DNA from: Roseitranquillus sp963749675
Lineage (GTDB): Bacteria > Pseudomonadota > Alphaproteobacteria > Rhodobacterales > Rhodobacteraceae
Direction of reading: 5' to 3'
Length of the DNA: 64,000 nucleotides
Assembly (NCBI GenBank): GCA_963749675.1
Contig: CAVVNT010000003.1
Span: 1 to 64,000, forward strand
Below, in pieces: positions 52,086 through 61,898 of the stretch; the first letter of the stretch is position 1, and every line of letters begins with the position of its first letter. Below the pieces are notes generated by a model that had not been told where the DNA came from, did not search any database, and saw only the letters and a program-made list of their open reading frames with translations. The translations under genes and the position numbers were made by a program.

Positions 52086-53041
52086 TGCTCAGAACGGCCA
52101 TCCTGGCGCTGCTCGTCGCGACCCCGGTCCACGCCAACAAGGTGTTTGTGTCGAACGAGCGCGGGAATACCGTCACCGTCATCGACAGCGACAGCTGGGA
52201 GGTCATCGCCGAGTTCCCGGCCGGGAACCGCCCGCGCGGCATCACCATCTCGCCCGACGGGACGGAACTCTACGTCTGCGCGTCGGACGACGACACGGTC
52301 CGCGTCTTCGACCCCGAGACCTACGAGGAGCTGCACACCCTACCATCGGGCCCAGACCCAGAGCTCTTCGTGCTGCACCCTTCCGGCAATCCGCTCTACA
52401 TCGCGAACGAGGACGACAACCTCGTCACCGTGACGGACGTGAAGTCGATGCATGTGATCGCCGAGATTCCCGTAGGCGTGGAGCCGGAGGGCATGGGAAT
52501 TTCGCCCGACGGCACGATGGTGGTGAACACCTCCGAGACCACCAATATGGCGCATTTCATAGACACCGAGAGCTACGAGATCGTCCAGAACACGCTGGTC
52601 GACCAGCGCCCGCGTTTCGCCCAGTACACCGACGATGGCGCGCTCCTCTACGTTTCCTCCGAGATCGGCGGTACGGTCAGCGTCGTTGACCCTGGCACGG
52701 GCGAGATCCTCCACAAGATCACGTTTGAGGTGCCGGGGATCCTGCCTGAGCTTCTGCAGCCCGTCGGCGTGCGCGTGACGAACGATGGCAGCCGGGTGTT
52801 CGTGGCGCTCGGCCCCTCGAACCGCGTCGCGGTAGTGGATGGGAAAACGTGGGAGGTGCTGGACTACCTGCTTGTCGGCCAGCGGGTCTGGCAACTCGCA
52901 TTCACTCCGGACGAGCGTTACCTGATCACGACGAACGGCAACTCCAACGATGTATCGGTGATCGACGTCGAGGCGGAGGAGGTCATCCGTTCGATCCAGG
53001 TCGGCCAGCAACCTTGGGGCGTCGTGGTGGCGCCCGACTGA
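52085..53041 (+). CDS. PQQ-associated beta-propeller protein (YVTN repeats)
   Basis: 318 residues. Short signal (LLVATPVHA), then about seven YVTN-type blades with repeated motifs: VFVSNERGNTVTVIDSDSWE, PRGITISPDGTELYVCASDD, PLYIANEDDNLVTVTDVKSM, LYVSSEIGGTVSVVDPGTGE, RYLITTNGNSNDVSVIDVEA. It matches the TIGR03866-type propeller linked to PQQ-dependent catabolism. It overlaps the preceding gene by one base (TGATG), so it is coupled to it. Confidence 0.85.
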   Translation: MLRTAILALLVATPVHANKVFVSNERGNTVTVIDSDSWEVIAEFPAGNRPRGITISPDGTELYVCASDDDTVRVFDPETYEELHTLPSGPDPELFVLHPSGNPLYIANEDDNLVTVTDVKSMHVIAEIPVGVEPEGMGISPDGTMVVNTSETTNMAHFIDTESYEIVQNTLVDQRPRFAQYTDDGALLYVSSEIGGTVSVVDPGTGEILHKITFEVPGILPELLQPVGVRVTNDGSRVFVALGPSNRVAVVDGKTWEVLDYLLVGQRVWQLAFTPDERYLITTNGNSNDVSVIDVEAEEVIRSIQVGQQPWGVVVAPD

Positions 53042-53063
53042 TGCGATGCAAGGGATGACCTAC

Positions 53064-53510
53064 ATGAGATATCTTCTGATGGCCGCCTCGCTTTCCGCTT
53101 CCGCCGCGCCGATGGCTGCCGCGCCGCTTTGCGAAGAGCTGGGCTTCGCGGGTCTGCTCGCGAGCTGCAACCGAGGCGAGACGATCGCCTTGACGCTGGC
53201 CTCGGGCCAACCGCTCTATGAGGGCGAGCAGCCGGTGAAGCTGCAATCCGGCGCGTACTACGAACTCGAGATTTCCGCCGACGGCACCGCAGAACTTGCC
53301 ATTTCGGGAGCTGGCTTCTTCCGCGCGATCTGGATGAACGAGATCGTCATCAATGACATCGAGATTCGGCCGATGGCGATCGACAGCCTGGAGTTCGACG
53401 ATGCCGGCACGGTGACGCTGTCGTTCATCGCAATCCAGCCGGGTCAGCACACGCTTTCCATCCCCGGCTCCACCGGCGAGACGCAACGGGTCACCTTCTC
53501 CATACAGTAG
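53064..53510 (+). CDS. secreted protein of unknown family in the PQQ cluster
   Basis: 148 residues from ATG 53064 (AAGGGA ahead; ATG 53046 also possible). Signal peptide YLLMAASLSASAAPMAAA. The mature part has GETIALTLASGQPLYEGEQP, ELEISADGTAELAISGAGFF and ending PGQHTLSIPGSTGETQRVTF; the Gly/Pro loop pattern and beta-rich look recall cupredoxin-like folds, but I see no certain copper ligands. Two cysteines are near the N-terminus. Same direction as the two preceding PQQ-linked genes, 22 bases behind. Confidence 0.6.
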   Translation: MRYLLMAASLSASAAPMAAAPLCEELGFAGLLASCNRGETIALTLASGQPLYEGEQPVKLQSGAYYELEISADGTAELAISGAGFFRAIWMNEIVINDIEIRPMAIDSLEFDDAGTVTLSFIAIQPGQHTLSIPGSTGETQRVTFSIQ

Positions 53511-53514
53511 GAAT

Positions 53515-54318
53515 TCAGGAGCGGCGGTAGAGCCAGAGGGTCAGCGGCGCCAGCAGGGCCGTCAGCAGCACCGGAGCGAGCAGCGCCAGGAGAACCTCTG
53601 CGATCGTCGCGGTGCCGCTCATCAGCCCGCGCATCGCCGTCGTCATCAGCGAGATCGGGTTCACGCCGACGAAGGCCCGCAGCCAGTCCGGCATCGTTGC
53701 GGGATCGACCATGATGTTCGACGCGAAGACGACCGGGAACAGGACCGTGAAGCCCAGCGTCATCACGGTCGTCGGGGTGCGGATCAGCAGGCCCAGCACC
53801 AGGAACACCCAGCCGATCCCGAACCCGATCGCGAGAAGCAGCAGGAACGCCGCGACGACTCCCGGCACCCCTGCCTCCGGCCGGTAGCCGAGCATGAGGC
53901 CGATGCCGAGGATGATGCCGCCGGCGATCAGGTGGCGCAGGAAGTCGCCCACGATCAGGCCCGCGAACGGCGCGAGCGGCCAGATCGGCAGGCTGCGGAA
54001 CCGGTCGAAGAGCCCCTTGCCGAGGTCGGTCGACAGGCCCATGCCGGAATAGACCGCGTTGAACGCCACCGTCTGCACCAGGATCCCCGGCAGGAAGAAT
54101 TGCAGGTAGTCGCCCGTCGAGCCCGCCAGCGCGCCGCCGAAGACGAACGTGAAGAGCAGCGTGAACATCAGCGGCGTCATCACGAGGTCGAAGAGCTGCT
54201 CGGGCACGTGCTTGAACTTCAGCACCGCGCGCCAGCCGAAGGTCAGCGCGTTCGAGAGCGCCGTGGGCCGCGGAGGCCGCGCGACATGGCGCAGCGTGGC
54301 GGGCGTCGCGTCGGTCAT
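53515..54318 (-). CDS. ABC-2 permease of a DrrAB-type exporter
   Basis: 267 residues with six helices. Motifs: FGWRAVLKFKHVPEQLFDLV, GDYLQFFLPGILVQTVAFNA, GLFDRFRSLPIWPLAPFAGL and NPISLMTTAMRGLMSG, as in DrrB-like (daunorubicin resistance) exporters. ATG overlaps the ATPase stop (ATGA at 54315-54318). It is convergent with the PQQ-associated genes, 4 bases apart. Confidence 0.9.
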   Translation of the reverse strand: MTDATPATLRHVARPPRPTALSNALTFGWRAVLKFKHVPEQLFDLVMTPLMFTLLFTFVFGGALAGSTGDYLQFFLPGILVQTVAFNAVYSGMGLSTDLGKGLFDRFRSLPIWPLAPFAGLIVGDFLRHLIAGGIILGIGLMLGYRPEAGVPGVVAAFLLLLAIGFGIGWVFLVLGLLIRTPTTVMTLGFTVLFPVVFASNIMVDPATMPDWLRAFVGVNPISLMTTAMRGLMSGTATIAEVLLALLAPVLLTALLAPLTLWLYRRS

Positions 54319-55295
54319 GCCGCATCCTCCTTCCGGGTGCCGGTGTCGGTCAGCGCGAAGAACACCTCTTCCAGGCTGGGCGAGCCCATGGAGAAATCGG
54401 CAAGCTCGATCCCCGCGTCGATCAGCGCCGAAAGCGCGGCGTTCGCGGCCTCGGGCGTCGGCGCCATGACGGAGAGGCGCGCGCCCTCGGGGCTGCGCTG
54501 GACCGGGCAGGACAGCCGCGCCTCGAGCAGCGCGGCGGCCTGGTCGAGCGCCGTCGGGTCCGCGAGCGAGACGTGCAGGAAGCCCGAGCCGGTCGCGGCC
54601 TTGAGCTCGCGGCTCGTCCCCTCGGCGATCTTGCGTCCATGATCGATGACCGCGATGCGCGCGGCGAGCTGGTCCGCCTCCTCGAGGTACTGCGTCGTCA
54701 GCAGGATTGTGACGCCCGACCGCGCGAGCTGGCGGATCATCCGCCAGACCCGCTGCCGTGCCGTCGGGTCGAGGCCGGTGGTCGGCTCGTCGAGAAACAG
54801 CACGCCGGGCGTCACGATCAGCGACGCCGCGATGTCGAGCCGCCGCCGCATCCCGCCGGAATAGTCCTTGACCTGCCGGTTCTGCGCGTCCGAGAGGTCG
54901 AAGGCGGCGAACAGCTCGTCCACGCGCGCTCTGGCGGAGCGGCGGTCAAAGCCCCAGAGGCGGGCGAGCATCATCAGGTTCTCGCGCCCCGTCAGGTCCT
55001 CGTCGAGCGATGCGAACTGCCCGGTCATCGCGATCGCGCCACGCACCTCCTCGGGCTCCGACCGCAGATCGTGGCCCATGACGCGCGCCGACCCGCCATC
55101 GGGAACCGTCAGGGTCGCCAGCATCCGCATCAGCGTGGTCTTGCCGGCACCGTTCGGCCCGAGGATGGCGAAGATCATCCCGCGCGGGACGTCGAGATCG
55201 ATGCCCGCCACCGCCTCGAGTTCGCCGAAGCGCTTGAGGAGCCCGCGCGCCCGGATCGCAAGCATCGCATCCTGCTGTGCCGTCTCGTCTCTCAT
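54315..55295 (-). CDS. DrrA-type ABC exporter ATP-binding protein
   Basis: 326 residues from ATG 55293-55295. Walker A LGPNGAGKTTLMRMLATLTV, Q loop IAMTGQFASLDEDLTGRENL, signature SGGMRRRLDIAASLIVTPGV, Walker B LFLDEPTTGLDPTARQRVW, and TTQYLEEADQLAARIAVID. The C-terminal DUF4162-like domain is followed by SLEEVFFALTDTG. Together with the permease it would export a drug or lipid. Confidence 0.92.
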   Translation of the reverse strand: MRDETAQQDAMLAIRARGLLKRFGELEAVAGIDLDVPRGMIFAILGPNGAGKTTLMRMLATLTVPDGGSARVMGHDLRSEPEEVRGAIAMTGQFASLDEDLTGRENLMMLARLWGFDRRSARARVDELFAAFDLSDAQNRQVKDYSGGMRRRLDIAASLIVTPGVLFLDEPTTGLDPTARQRVWRMIRQLARSGVTILLTTQYLEEADQLAARIAVIDHGRKIAEGTSRELKAATGSGFLHVSLADPTALDQAAALLEARLSCPVQRSPEGARLSVMAPTPEAANAALSALIDAGIELADFSMGSPSLEEVFFALTDTGTRKEDAA

Positions 55296-55365
55296 CCGCG
55301 GGCTCCACACAACGACTCTGGTGCGGGCCATAGCAGGTTCGGCGGCGCTTGGCAGCCTTGCGGCG

Positions 55366-55641
55366 CTAGGTGTCCACGACGAAGTGGCGCCGCGACCGCT
55401 CCCGCGCCTTCGCGGCCTCGGCGTCGCGATCCTTGGGCGGCGCGCCTGTCACCAGGCTGTCGAGAAGCGCCTGGGCGGCCGCAGCAACGTCATCGACCGC
55501 CGTGTCGAACGCCTCTGCGTTCGCTGCCGACGGCTTGCCGAAGCCGCTGACCTTGCGGACGAACTGCAGAGCGGCCGCCCTGACCTCCGCCTCCGTCGCG
55601 GGCGGGTCGAAGTTGAAGAGCGGCCGGATGTTGCGGCACAT
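55366..55641 (-). CDS. DUF2277 protein
   Basis: 91 residues from ATG 55639-55641. MCRNIRPLFNFDPPATEAEV, ALQFVRKVSGFGKPSAANAE and VDDVAAAAQALLDSLVTGAP match the DUF2277 family, a small cytosolic protein with a conserved MCRNI start and of unknown role. Divergent from the lytic transglycosylase gene. Confidence 0.85.
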   Translation of the reverse strand: MCRNIRPLFNFDPPATEAEVRAAALQFVRKVSGFGKPSAANAEAFDTAVDDVAAAAQALLDSLVTGAPPKDRDAEAAKARERSRRHFVVDT

Positions 55642-55783
55642 GGTGAAACCTCCCTTCGTGGCAGGACCCACCATAGCATGCGCCTGGGCGACGAGACATG
55701 CCGCCATGCCGTCCGTACAGCATCGGCGCGTGGAACTGGAGCAGCGGTCGTGCGATAGTGGGGCAACTTGGCGGAGGCAAGGA

Positions 55784-56578
55784 ATGAGACGGTTATTCAC
55801 GGTAATGATCATGGCGATTTTTTCGGGTAGCGGCCTCGCCGCTGCGACCTGCGGCAACAGCGCGGCTGGGTTTCCCGCCTGGAAGGCCTCCTTCGCGCGC
55901 GAGGCGGCAGCGGCCGGCATCGGTCAGCGCGGACTGAACGCACTCGCCAATGCGCAATATTCCAGCGAGACGATTTGGGCGGATCGCAACCAGAAGAGCT
56001 TCAGCTACTCGCTCGACCGGTTCATGCAGGTGCGCGGCGCCGATACGATCGTGTCCCAGGGCCGGCAGATGAAGGCGCGCTACCCCGACTTCTACGCGAG
56101 CCTCGAGCGCTATTACGGCGTGCCATCGGGCGTCCTGATCGCGATCCACGGAATGGAGACAGGCTTCGGCCGGTTCATGGGCGACACAAACCTCGTCTCG
56201 GCGACGGCCTCGCTCGCCTACGATTGCCGCCGGTCGGAGTTTTTCGCGGGGCACCTTCTGGCGGCGCTGGAGCTCGTCGACCGCGGCGCGATCTCATCGT
56301 CGACCGTCGGCGCCAAGCATGGCGAACTCGGCCACACCCAGTTTCTGCCGGGCAACGTGGTACGCTACGGAAAGGACGGCAACGGCGACGGCCGGGTCGA
56401 CATGACGGACCTGACGGACTCGATGGCGTCGACGGCGAACTTTCTGCGCAACAAGGGGTGGTCGCCAGGGCGCGGCTATCAGCCGGGTCAACCGAACTTC
56501 CCGGTGCTGGGGGAATGGAACGCCGCCAGCGTCTACCAGCAGGCAATCGCGATCATGGCGGCGCGCATCGACGCCTGA
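55784..56578 (+). CDS. lytic murein transglycosylase (MltB/SLT_2 type)
   Basis: 264 residues with a signal peptide (TVMIMAIFSGSGLAAATCG). FSYSLDRFMQVRGADTIVSQ and YYGVPSGVLIAIHGMETGFG contain the catalytic glutamate of the MltB group; LGHTQFLPGNVVRYGKDGNG and DGRVDMTDLTDSMASTANFL follow. It cuts peptidoglycan with formation of 1,6-anhydro-muramyl ends. ATG 55784 follows GGAGGCAAGGA. Convergent with the TPR-CHAT gene. Confidence 0.88.
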   Translation: MRRLFTVMIMAIFSGSGLAAATCGNSAAGFPAWKASFAREAAAAGIGQRGLNALANAQYSSETIWADRNQKSFSYSLDRFMQVRGADTIVSQGRQMKARYPDFYASLERYYGVPSGVLIAIHGMETGFGRFMGDTNLVSATASLAYDCRRSEFFAGHLLAALELVDRGAISSSTVGAKHGELGHTQFLPGNVVRYGKDGNGDGRVDMTDLTDSMASTANFLRNKGWSPGRGYQPGQPNFPVLGEWNAASVYQQAIAIMAARIDA

Positions 56579-56582
56579 AGCG

Positions 56583-59500
56583 TCACAGCGTCTCCCGATC
56601 GACGCCGATCATCTGGAACGGCAGCCAATCGAAGTCCGGATCGGTGTCGATGTAGTAGCGGATGGTGTCCTGCAGGGCGCCGGGCGCATCGCTGGTGCCG
56701 GGCGGTTGCGACAGCCAGCGGGTATAGAACTCCGCCATGAACTCCGCCGCGCTCTGATCGCCGATGGACCGCAGGGTGACCAGTACGTTGAGCGCGCCCG
56801 CGGTCCTGAGCGCCCGCACCAGCCCATAGATGCCTTCGGAATAGCCGATCACGCCCTGCGCCGTCTCGCAGGCCGACAGCACGACGAGTTCCGTGCCCTG
56901 GAGGTTCAGCGCCTGCGCTTCGAGCGCATAGAGAATGCCCTCGTCCGCCCGCTTGGTCAGCGCGAGGTTCGCGCCCGAGAGAGCGACACCCGACAGCAGC
57001 ATCGGCCGATCCGCGGGTTGACGCGGTTCAAGATAGAAGCCGTGGGTGGCAAGGTGCAGGACCCTCGGCGGTGTCTCTATCTCGAACAGCTTCGCCTCGC
57101 TGGCGTCTCCCCGCGTCCAGTTGGTCACCGTCTCGGTCGGCCGGGCGGCGCGGTAGAGCTGTTCGATCTCCGTCACCTCGCGGCCGGTGTCCGGCAAGGG
57201 TGCGAAACCCCGCCGGATGATCGCGGACGCCGCGGCCCGGCTGTATTCGACATCGGCGTCCAGCGGGTCCAACTCCGGATCCGCGGGCGGCGGCTCCCTC
57301 CCTTCGACCGTACCGTAGTCGATATCGCCGGCTGCAAGCAGGCCAATTCCCTTTTCAGCGGGAGGCTTGCGCATCAGGTCCCTCGCGGACTGAATGATGC
57401 GAAGGTCCAGCATTTCCGCCATGTAGCGGCCGTCCGGCGCAATCAGGCCATGGAACGGGACGAGGTGCAGCACGTCGTCCGGCGCGATCAGGACGGCGGA
57501 GTAGCGATCGAGGTCAAGCGGCGCGGCAAGCTGGTCGAAGAGGCGTCTGGCGTCCGCCTCTGCGGTTTCCCGTCCATAGGTGACGGCAGAGATCACGGTG
57601 GCCGTGTCGCCCACCTCGCCTAGGTCGATGGCCTTGACCCCGTCGGCGTCGATAAGGACCGCCGACCATCGGTTCGCCCCGGCTTCGCTGGTCGTGAAAT
57701 CGACGGGGCGGTACAGGACGTACTCCACTACTCCGATGCCGTAGGGCAAGGAATCGACCAGGTCGTCGATCGCGATGCCCTCGACCCTCAGCTGTTCGGT
57801 GAATTCGTTCGTCAGCTCGCCGAGGGCGCGCTTCTTGGAGTCGAGCGAACGGGCTATCTCTGCAACGTCGCCGGGTGAGGCGTTGTTGTGATAGGCCTGC
57901 GACAGCCGATTGTTGAGCGCGCGGATCTCGGCAGCGATCCGGCCTATCTCACCATCCCGTCCGGTACGGGCGAGCCGCCCGATCACCGCTTCCTCTTCGG
58001 CCTGCAGGCTCTTGAACCGCAGGACGGCAGAGGCGGCGACCTCCTGCGCATCATCGTCGTCCGGAAACTGGATCGCAAGGCTCAGCGCCCAGTCGAGATA
58101 GGCGCGCTGCGATGCGACGAGGCCGCGGACGACCGATGTCCGCTCCGTCTCGTAGAACTCGATGCCGATCCAATCGAGCAACGGCCGCTCCATCCGCCGA
58201 AGCGCCCGTGCGGCGTCGTCGGGCCGGCCCTGTGCGGCGAGGTTCGACGCGAAGTGCAGCTGTATTCCGAGGCCATCCGGATGCCCCTGCCGGCGATAGG
58301 CCGAATCCGCGGCGCGCATGGCGGTGCGGAAAAGCTCCTCCGCCTCTTCGTATTCGCCCTCCCGCGTCTTCAGCGCAGCCAGATTGCCAAGAAAGGCGAT
58401 CGTCTGCGGATGCTCCTCCCCCAACGTCTCTCGGCTCTTGGACAGCGCCTGGACGAACCCGGCCTCAGCCTCCTGATACTGCCCCATCCGCTCCTGCAGA
58501 GCGGACAAGTTGTTGAGGGTCGCCAGCGTGTCCGGGTGATTTTCGCCGAGGACGCGGACGCGCCGCTCAAGCGCGCTCTGGTAGTGGCTCTCCGCTTCGG
58601 CGTACTTGCCTTGCAAGGTGTACACGTACGCCAGATTGTTCAGCGCCGTCAGGGTAAGCGCGTTGTCGCGGCCCAGTACCTCCCGGCTGAGGATCAGCGC
58701 TCGCCGGTATTGCGGTTCTGCCGCGGCGAGTCGCCCCTGCCGCGCAAAGACCGCGCCCTTGTTGTTGAAGCTCTCGATGGCGTCGGGATGCTTTTCCCCA
58801 AGCGTCTCGAGCCTCAGTTCCAGCGCACGATCGTACTCGAGCTCTGCCTTGCCGAACCGCCCCTGCGCCTCCGCGAGGAAGGCGACGTTGTTGAGGGTCG
58901 CGAGCGTGTCGGGGTGAGTTTCGCCAAGGGTATCCGTGCGCAGGCGCAGAACTGTCTCGAGCTCGCCGTCGGCCGCGCTGAACTCGCCTTGCTGGACGTA
59001 GAGCAATCCCAGGCCGTTCATCGTCGTCAGTATGTCCGGGTGGCCCTCTTCCAGGGTGGAGCGCCTGAGATCCAGAACCTGCGCGAACAGAGATCTCGCC
59101 TCCGCCAGATGGCCCTGCCGCGTCATGAGTAGAGCCTGGTTGTTCATGATCGTCAGCACCGCAGGGTGCGTCGAGCCGAGCGCCAGGCGGCCCGCTTCGC
59201 GTGCACGTGCGTAGAGGTCGGCGGCCTCCTCGAAGCGGCTCTGCTCGGCGCGCAGACCCGCGAGGTTGCTCAGGTACTGCACGGTCCTTGGATGCCCCTC
59301 CCCCAATATCGAAGCAGCCTCGTCGGCCGCCATCTGGTAGATCGGGTCGGCCTCGTCGTAGCGACCTTCGGCCATGTAGACATTGGCGAGCCCGGTCGCC
59401 GCGGCCAGCGTCTCGGGGTGTCGCTCCCCGAAGACCCGGCTCCGCAGGTCCAGCGCGGTCGCGTAGAGGCGCGCGGCGCCCTTGTAGCGACGCTGCGCCT

Positions 59501-60759
59501 GCCGCAGTGCCGCCAGGTTCATTCGCGCGACGAGGGCCTCGGGATGCTTGGGCCCCAGCGCGTCGTCGGTCAGATCGAAAGCCCGCTCCGACAGCGGCTC
59601 CACCTCCGAGAGGCGACCCGCATCGAGGAGGAAGCCGACGAGCCCGTTCAGCGCGCTCAGCGCGCCGCGATCCGCAACCCCTGCCGTCGCCGCGCGCACC
59701 TCGAGGACACGCCTGAATTTCTCCTCGGCCCGCTCATAGCGGCCGCGCGCCATGTCAAGCTGTGCCAGGTTGTAGAGGACGGAGAGCGTCAGGTCGGCAT
59801 CCGGGCCAAGCTGCTGCTCGCTGATCGTGAACGCCTGGTCCAGTTGATCCTGTGCATCAACATAGCGACCCTGCGCCATGTGGAGCACCCCGAGGCTGTT
59901 CAGGACGCTGGCGAAGGCCGGATGGGCTTCTCCCAAAGTCCTGCGCCGCACGTCGAGAACGCCGGCATAGATCGCCTCGGCCTCCTCGAAGCGGGCCCGC
60001 GTCTCGAGGATGAGTGCGAGGTTCATCGACGTGCTGTTGACGATCACGTCATGAGCAGGGAAGGTCTGCCGGGCAAGCGAGAAGGCATGCTGCAGGATGT
60101 CCTCGGCTTCATCGTAGCGACCTTCCACTCGGTAGCTCTCGCCGAGATTGTTCATCGCCGCGATCGCTGCCCGGACTGCGGCCGCGTCCGCATCCTCGAG
60201 CACGCGCGCCAGATCGAGCGCCTCGAGGAAGATCTCCCTCGCCTCGTCGTAGCGGCCCGTCTGCTGGTATAGCTGCGCGAGGTTGGTCAAGGTCTGCATC
60301 GTCTCGCCGGCGCCGACTTCCGCCGCCTCGCGGCGTCCGGCGAGAGCTCGCTGGTACAGGGCCTCGGCCGCGTCGAACTGCCCCTCGGACTGATGTAGAG
60401 ATGCCCTGTTGTGCATCGCCGTGAGCGTGACCGGATCGTCCTCGCCCAGCGCGTCGAGGCTTCGGTCCAGAGCGATGTCAGCGTATTTCACCGCGGCCTC
60501 GATCTCCCCAAGGCTCCGGCGAAGCGCGACGAGATTGTTCATGAGGCGGATCGTATCGGGATGCGCAGGCCCCAGCTTCTCCTCGGCCATGGCAGTGGCC
60601 GTCTCGAAATCATCTGCCGCCTCGCTCATCTCGCCAAGTCTGAGATGTGCGAGTGCGTTGTTGTAGGTGTCCGTCAGCGGATCGCCGGTCTGCGCCGCGG
60701 CGGCAAGAGTTCAGTGAAACGGACAGGACGGCCAGCAGCGCCTTGAACGAATAGCCCAC
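56583..60759 (-). CDS. exported TPR-CHAT protein (one frame break in the signal peptide)
   Basis: GTG 60757-60759 begins a signal peptide (GYSFKALLAVLSVSL). One extra A at about 60710 breaks the frame; afterwards AAAAQTGDPLTDTYNNALAH and the rest follow, about 1,391 residues in all. About 20 kinesin-light-chain-like TPRs of 42 residues run from residue 30 to 870 (consensus G.xHPDTLxxLNNLAxLYxxQG). After a helical linker comes a CHAT (caspase-like) domain with the catalytic dyad in VLHLATHGFYLEP and LVVLSACETAQGVIG (H1196 and C1254 counted from ATG 60629). The dyad is intact, so a cysteine protease is expected. It ends the exoprotein/cysteine-rich/membrane-protein operon. Confidence 0.82.
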
Positions 60760-60860
60760 GAGTTCGTGCCGGCATCGGGCATTGCTCCGGAATGAATGTG
60801 GTTACGCTAGCACAACCGCAGGCAAAGGGTCACCGCCGGAACAGCGGCCGTATGTCGCCT

Positions 60861-61481
60861 TCAGGCACAACTCGTATAGATGCCCGAGATCATCACGGAC
60901 GCGATGTCTCCCTGCGGGACCACGATCGTGCTCAACTGCAGGGCCGGCACGCCGCGCCGGGGCACGATGAGGAACAGCCGGTCGGATGTCGCGAGCAGAA
61001 GCCTCGCACAGCCTTCCGCGACGCCTTCGCGCACCTCGGAGTCGGGATCCTCGCTACGAAACTCCACCAGAACGCGCGGATAGGCGAAATAGTCGTTCGA
61101 CCGCTGCGCGGCCACGTCCCTGGCGGACGTATAGAACCCCGTCACCATTGCGAGCGCGAAGAGGGCGATCACGCAACCGATCACGATCGCGGCAAGCCAG
61201 CTTCGGCCCAGCGCCACCCGGTACCGGATGCAGAAGACCGAGACTGCGACTGCCAGCAGGAGCAGGCCCGCAGCGTAGAGCGGGTTCTTCCATATCGTCA
61301 GGCCGCCGTAGACGAAGATGTGCTCCCGCGGGACCTGCGCCAGCAGCAGCGGGATGCGGAAAGCGTCGAAGTACGAATACGCATAGACCCAGCCCGCAAG
61401 GTAGAGCCACGTCGTGATAAGGCTGATGGCGAATGCCGCCGCCCCGATAACCTCGCTGAGCGACGGCGGCTTGCCGCTCAC
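60861..61481 (-). CDS. three-helix membrane protein of unknown family
   Basis: 206 residues. Hydrophobic segments at about 12-35 (AAFAISLITTWLYLAGWVYA), 68-86 (AAGLLLLAVAVSVFC) and 96-113 (AAIVIGCVIALFALAMV), then a soluble C-terminal part of about 85 residues (DYFAYPRVLVEFRSEDPDSE, LLLATSDRLFLIVPRRGVPA). No family recognised. GTG 61479-61481 overlaps the stop of the cysteine-rich gene (GTGA), so both are made together. Likely partner of the CHAT protein or the exoprotein. Confidence 0.75.
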   Translation of the reverse strand: MSGKPPSLSEVIGAAAFAISLITTWLYLAGWVYAYSYFDAFRIPLLLAQVPREHIFVYGGLTIWKNPLYAAGLLLLAVAVSVFCIRYRVALGRSWLAAIVIGCVIALFALAMVTGFYTSARDVAAQRSNDYFAYPRVLVEFRSEDPDSEVREGVAEGCARLLLATSDRLFLIVPRRGVPALQLSTIVVPQGDIASVMISGIYTSCA

Positions 61482-61861
61482 TCGCTGTCCTCGCCGCCAT
61501 CCCCGCGCGGGACGAGCGGACCTTGCCGCCTCTCCGGTTCACAGACGGAGCACTCCGCGTCTCCCATCGGAAGGATCGTCCAATCCTCGGTGATCATGAT
61601 GGGATCCGTCACGATCTCCTGCCCGGTCTCGTCGATCGACCGGCAAACGGCGGTCCAGAAGAAGCGGCCGGGGAACTTCTCGCCCGTGCAGCCGCGGATG
61701 ATCTGAGGCAGCGTCCGCCCGGCCTCGGCCAGGCAGAAGCAACCCTCCGGCGGCTCCTCCTGCGCGGTGGCGGCGAGCGGCATCGTCGCCAGGCTCATTG
61801 CCAAGAGCGCAGTTGGGAGTGGCGGCCGCGCCCGATGTCGCCTTGTCTTCAAGACCCTCAT
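61478..61861 (-). CDS. small secreted six-cysteine protein
   Basis: 127 residues. A signal peptide (TALLAMSLATMPLAATAQ) precedes a compact domain with six cysteines: CFCLAEAG, GCTGEK, AVCRS, CSVCEP. They could form three disulfides. No known family seen. ATG 61859-61861 has the near-perfect site AAGGAGGGG, so it is strongly translated. It sits directly after the exoprotein gene and is coupled to the membrane protein gene. Confidence 0.75.
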   Translation of the reverse strand: MRVLKTRRHRARPPLPTALLAMSLATMPLAATAQEEPPEGCFCLAEAGRTLPQIIRGCTGEKFPGRFFWTAVCRSIDETGQEIVTDPIMITEDWTILPMGDAECSVCEPERRQGPLVPRGDGGEDSE

Positions 61862-61898
61862 TCGTCCCCTCCTTTCGGTCGGCGCGTTCGACCGCGCC

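Noticed and set aside
56583..60759. Craspase-like CRISPR-linked TPR-CHAT protease
   Set aside because: No CRISPR repeats, gRAMP or cas genes are nearby, and a signal peptide argues for export.
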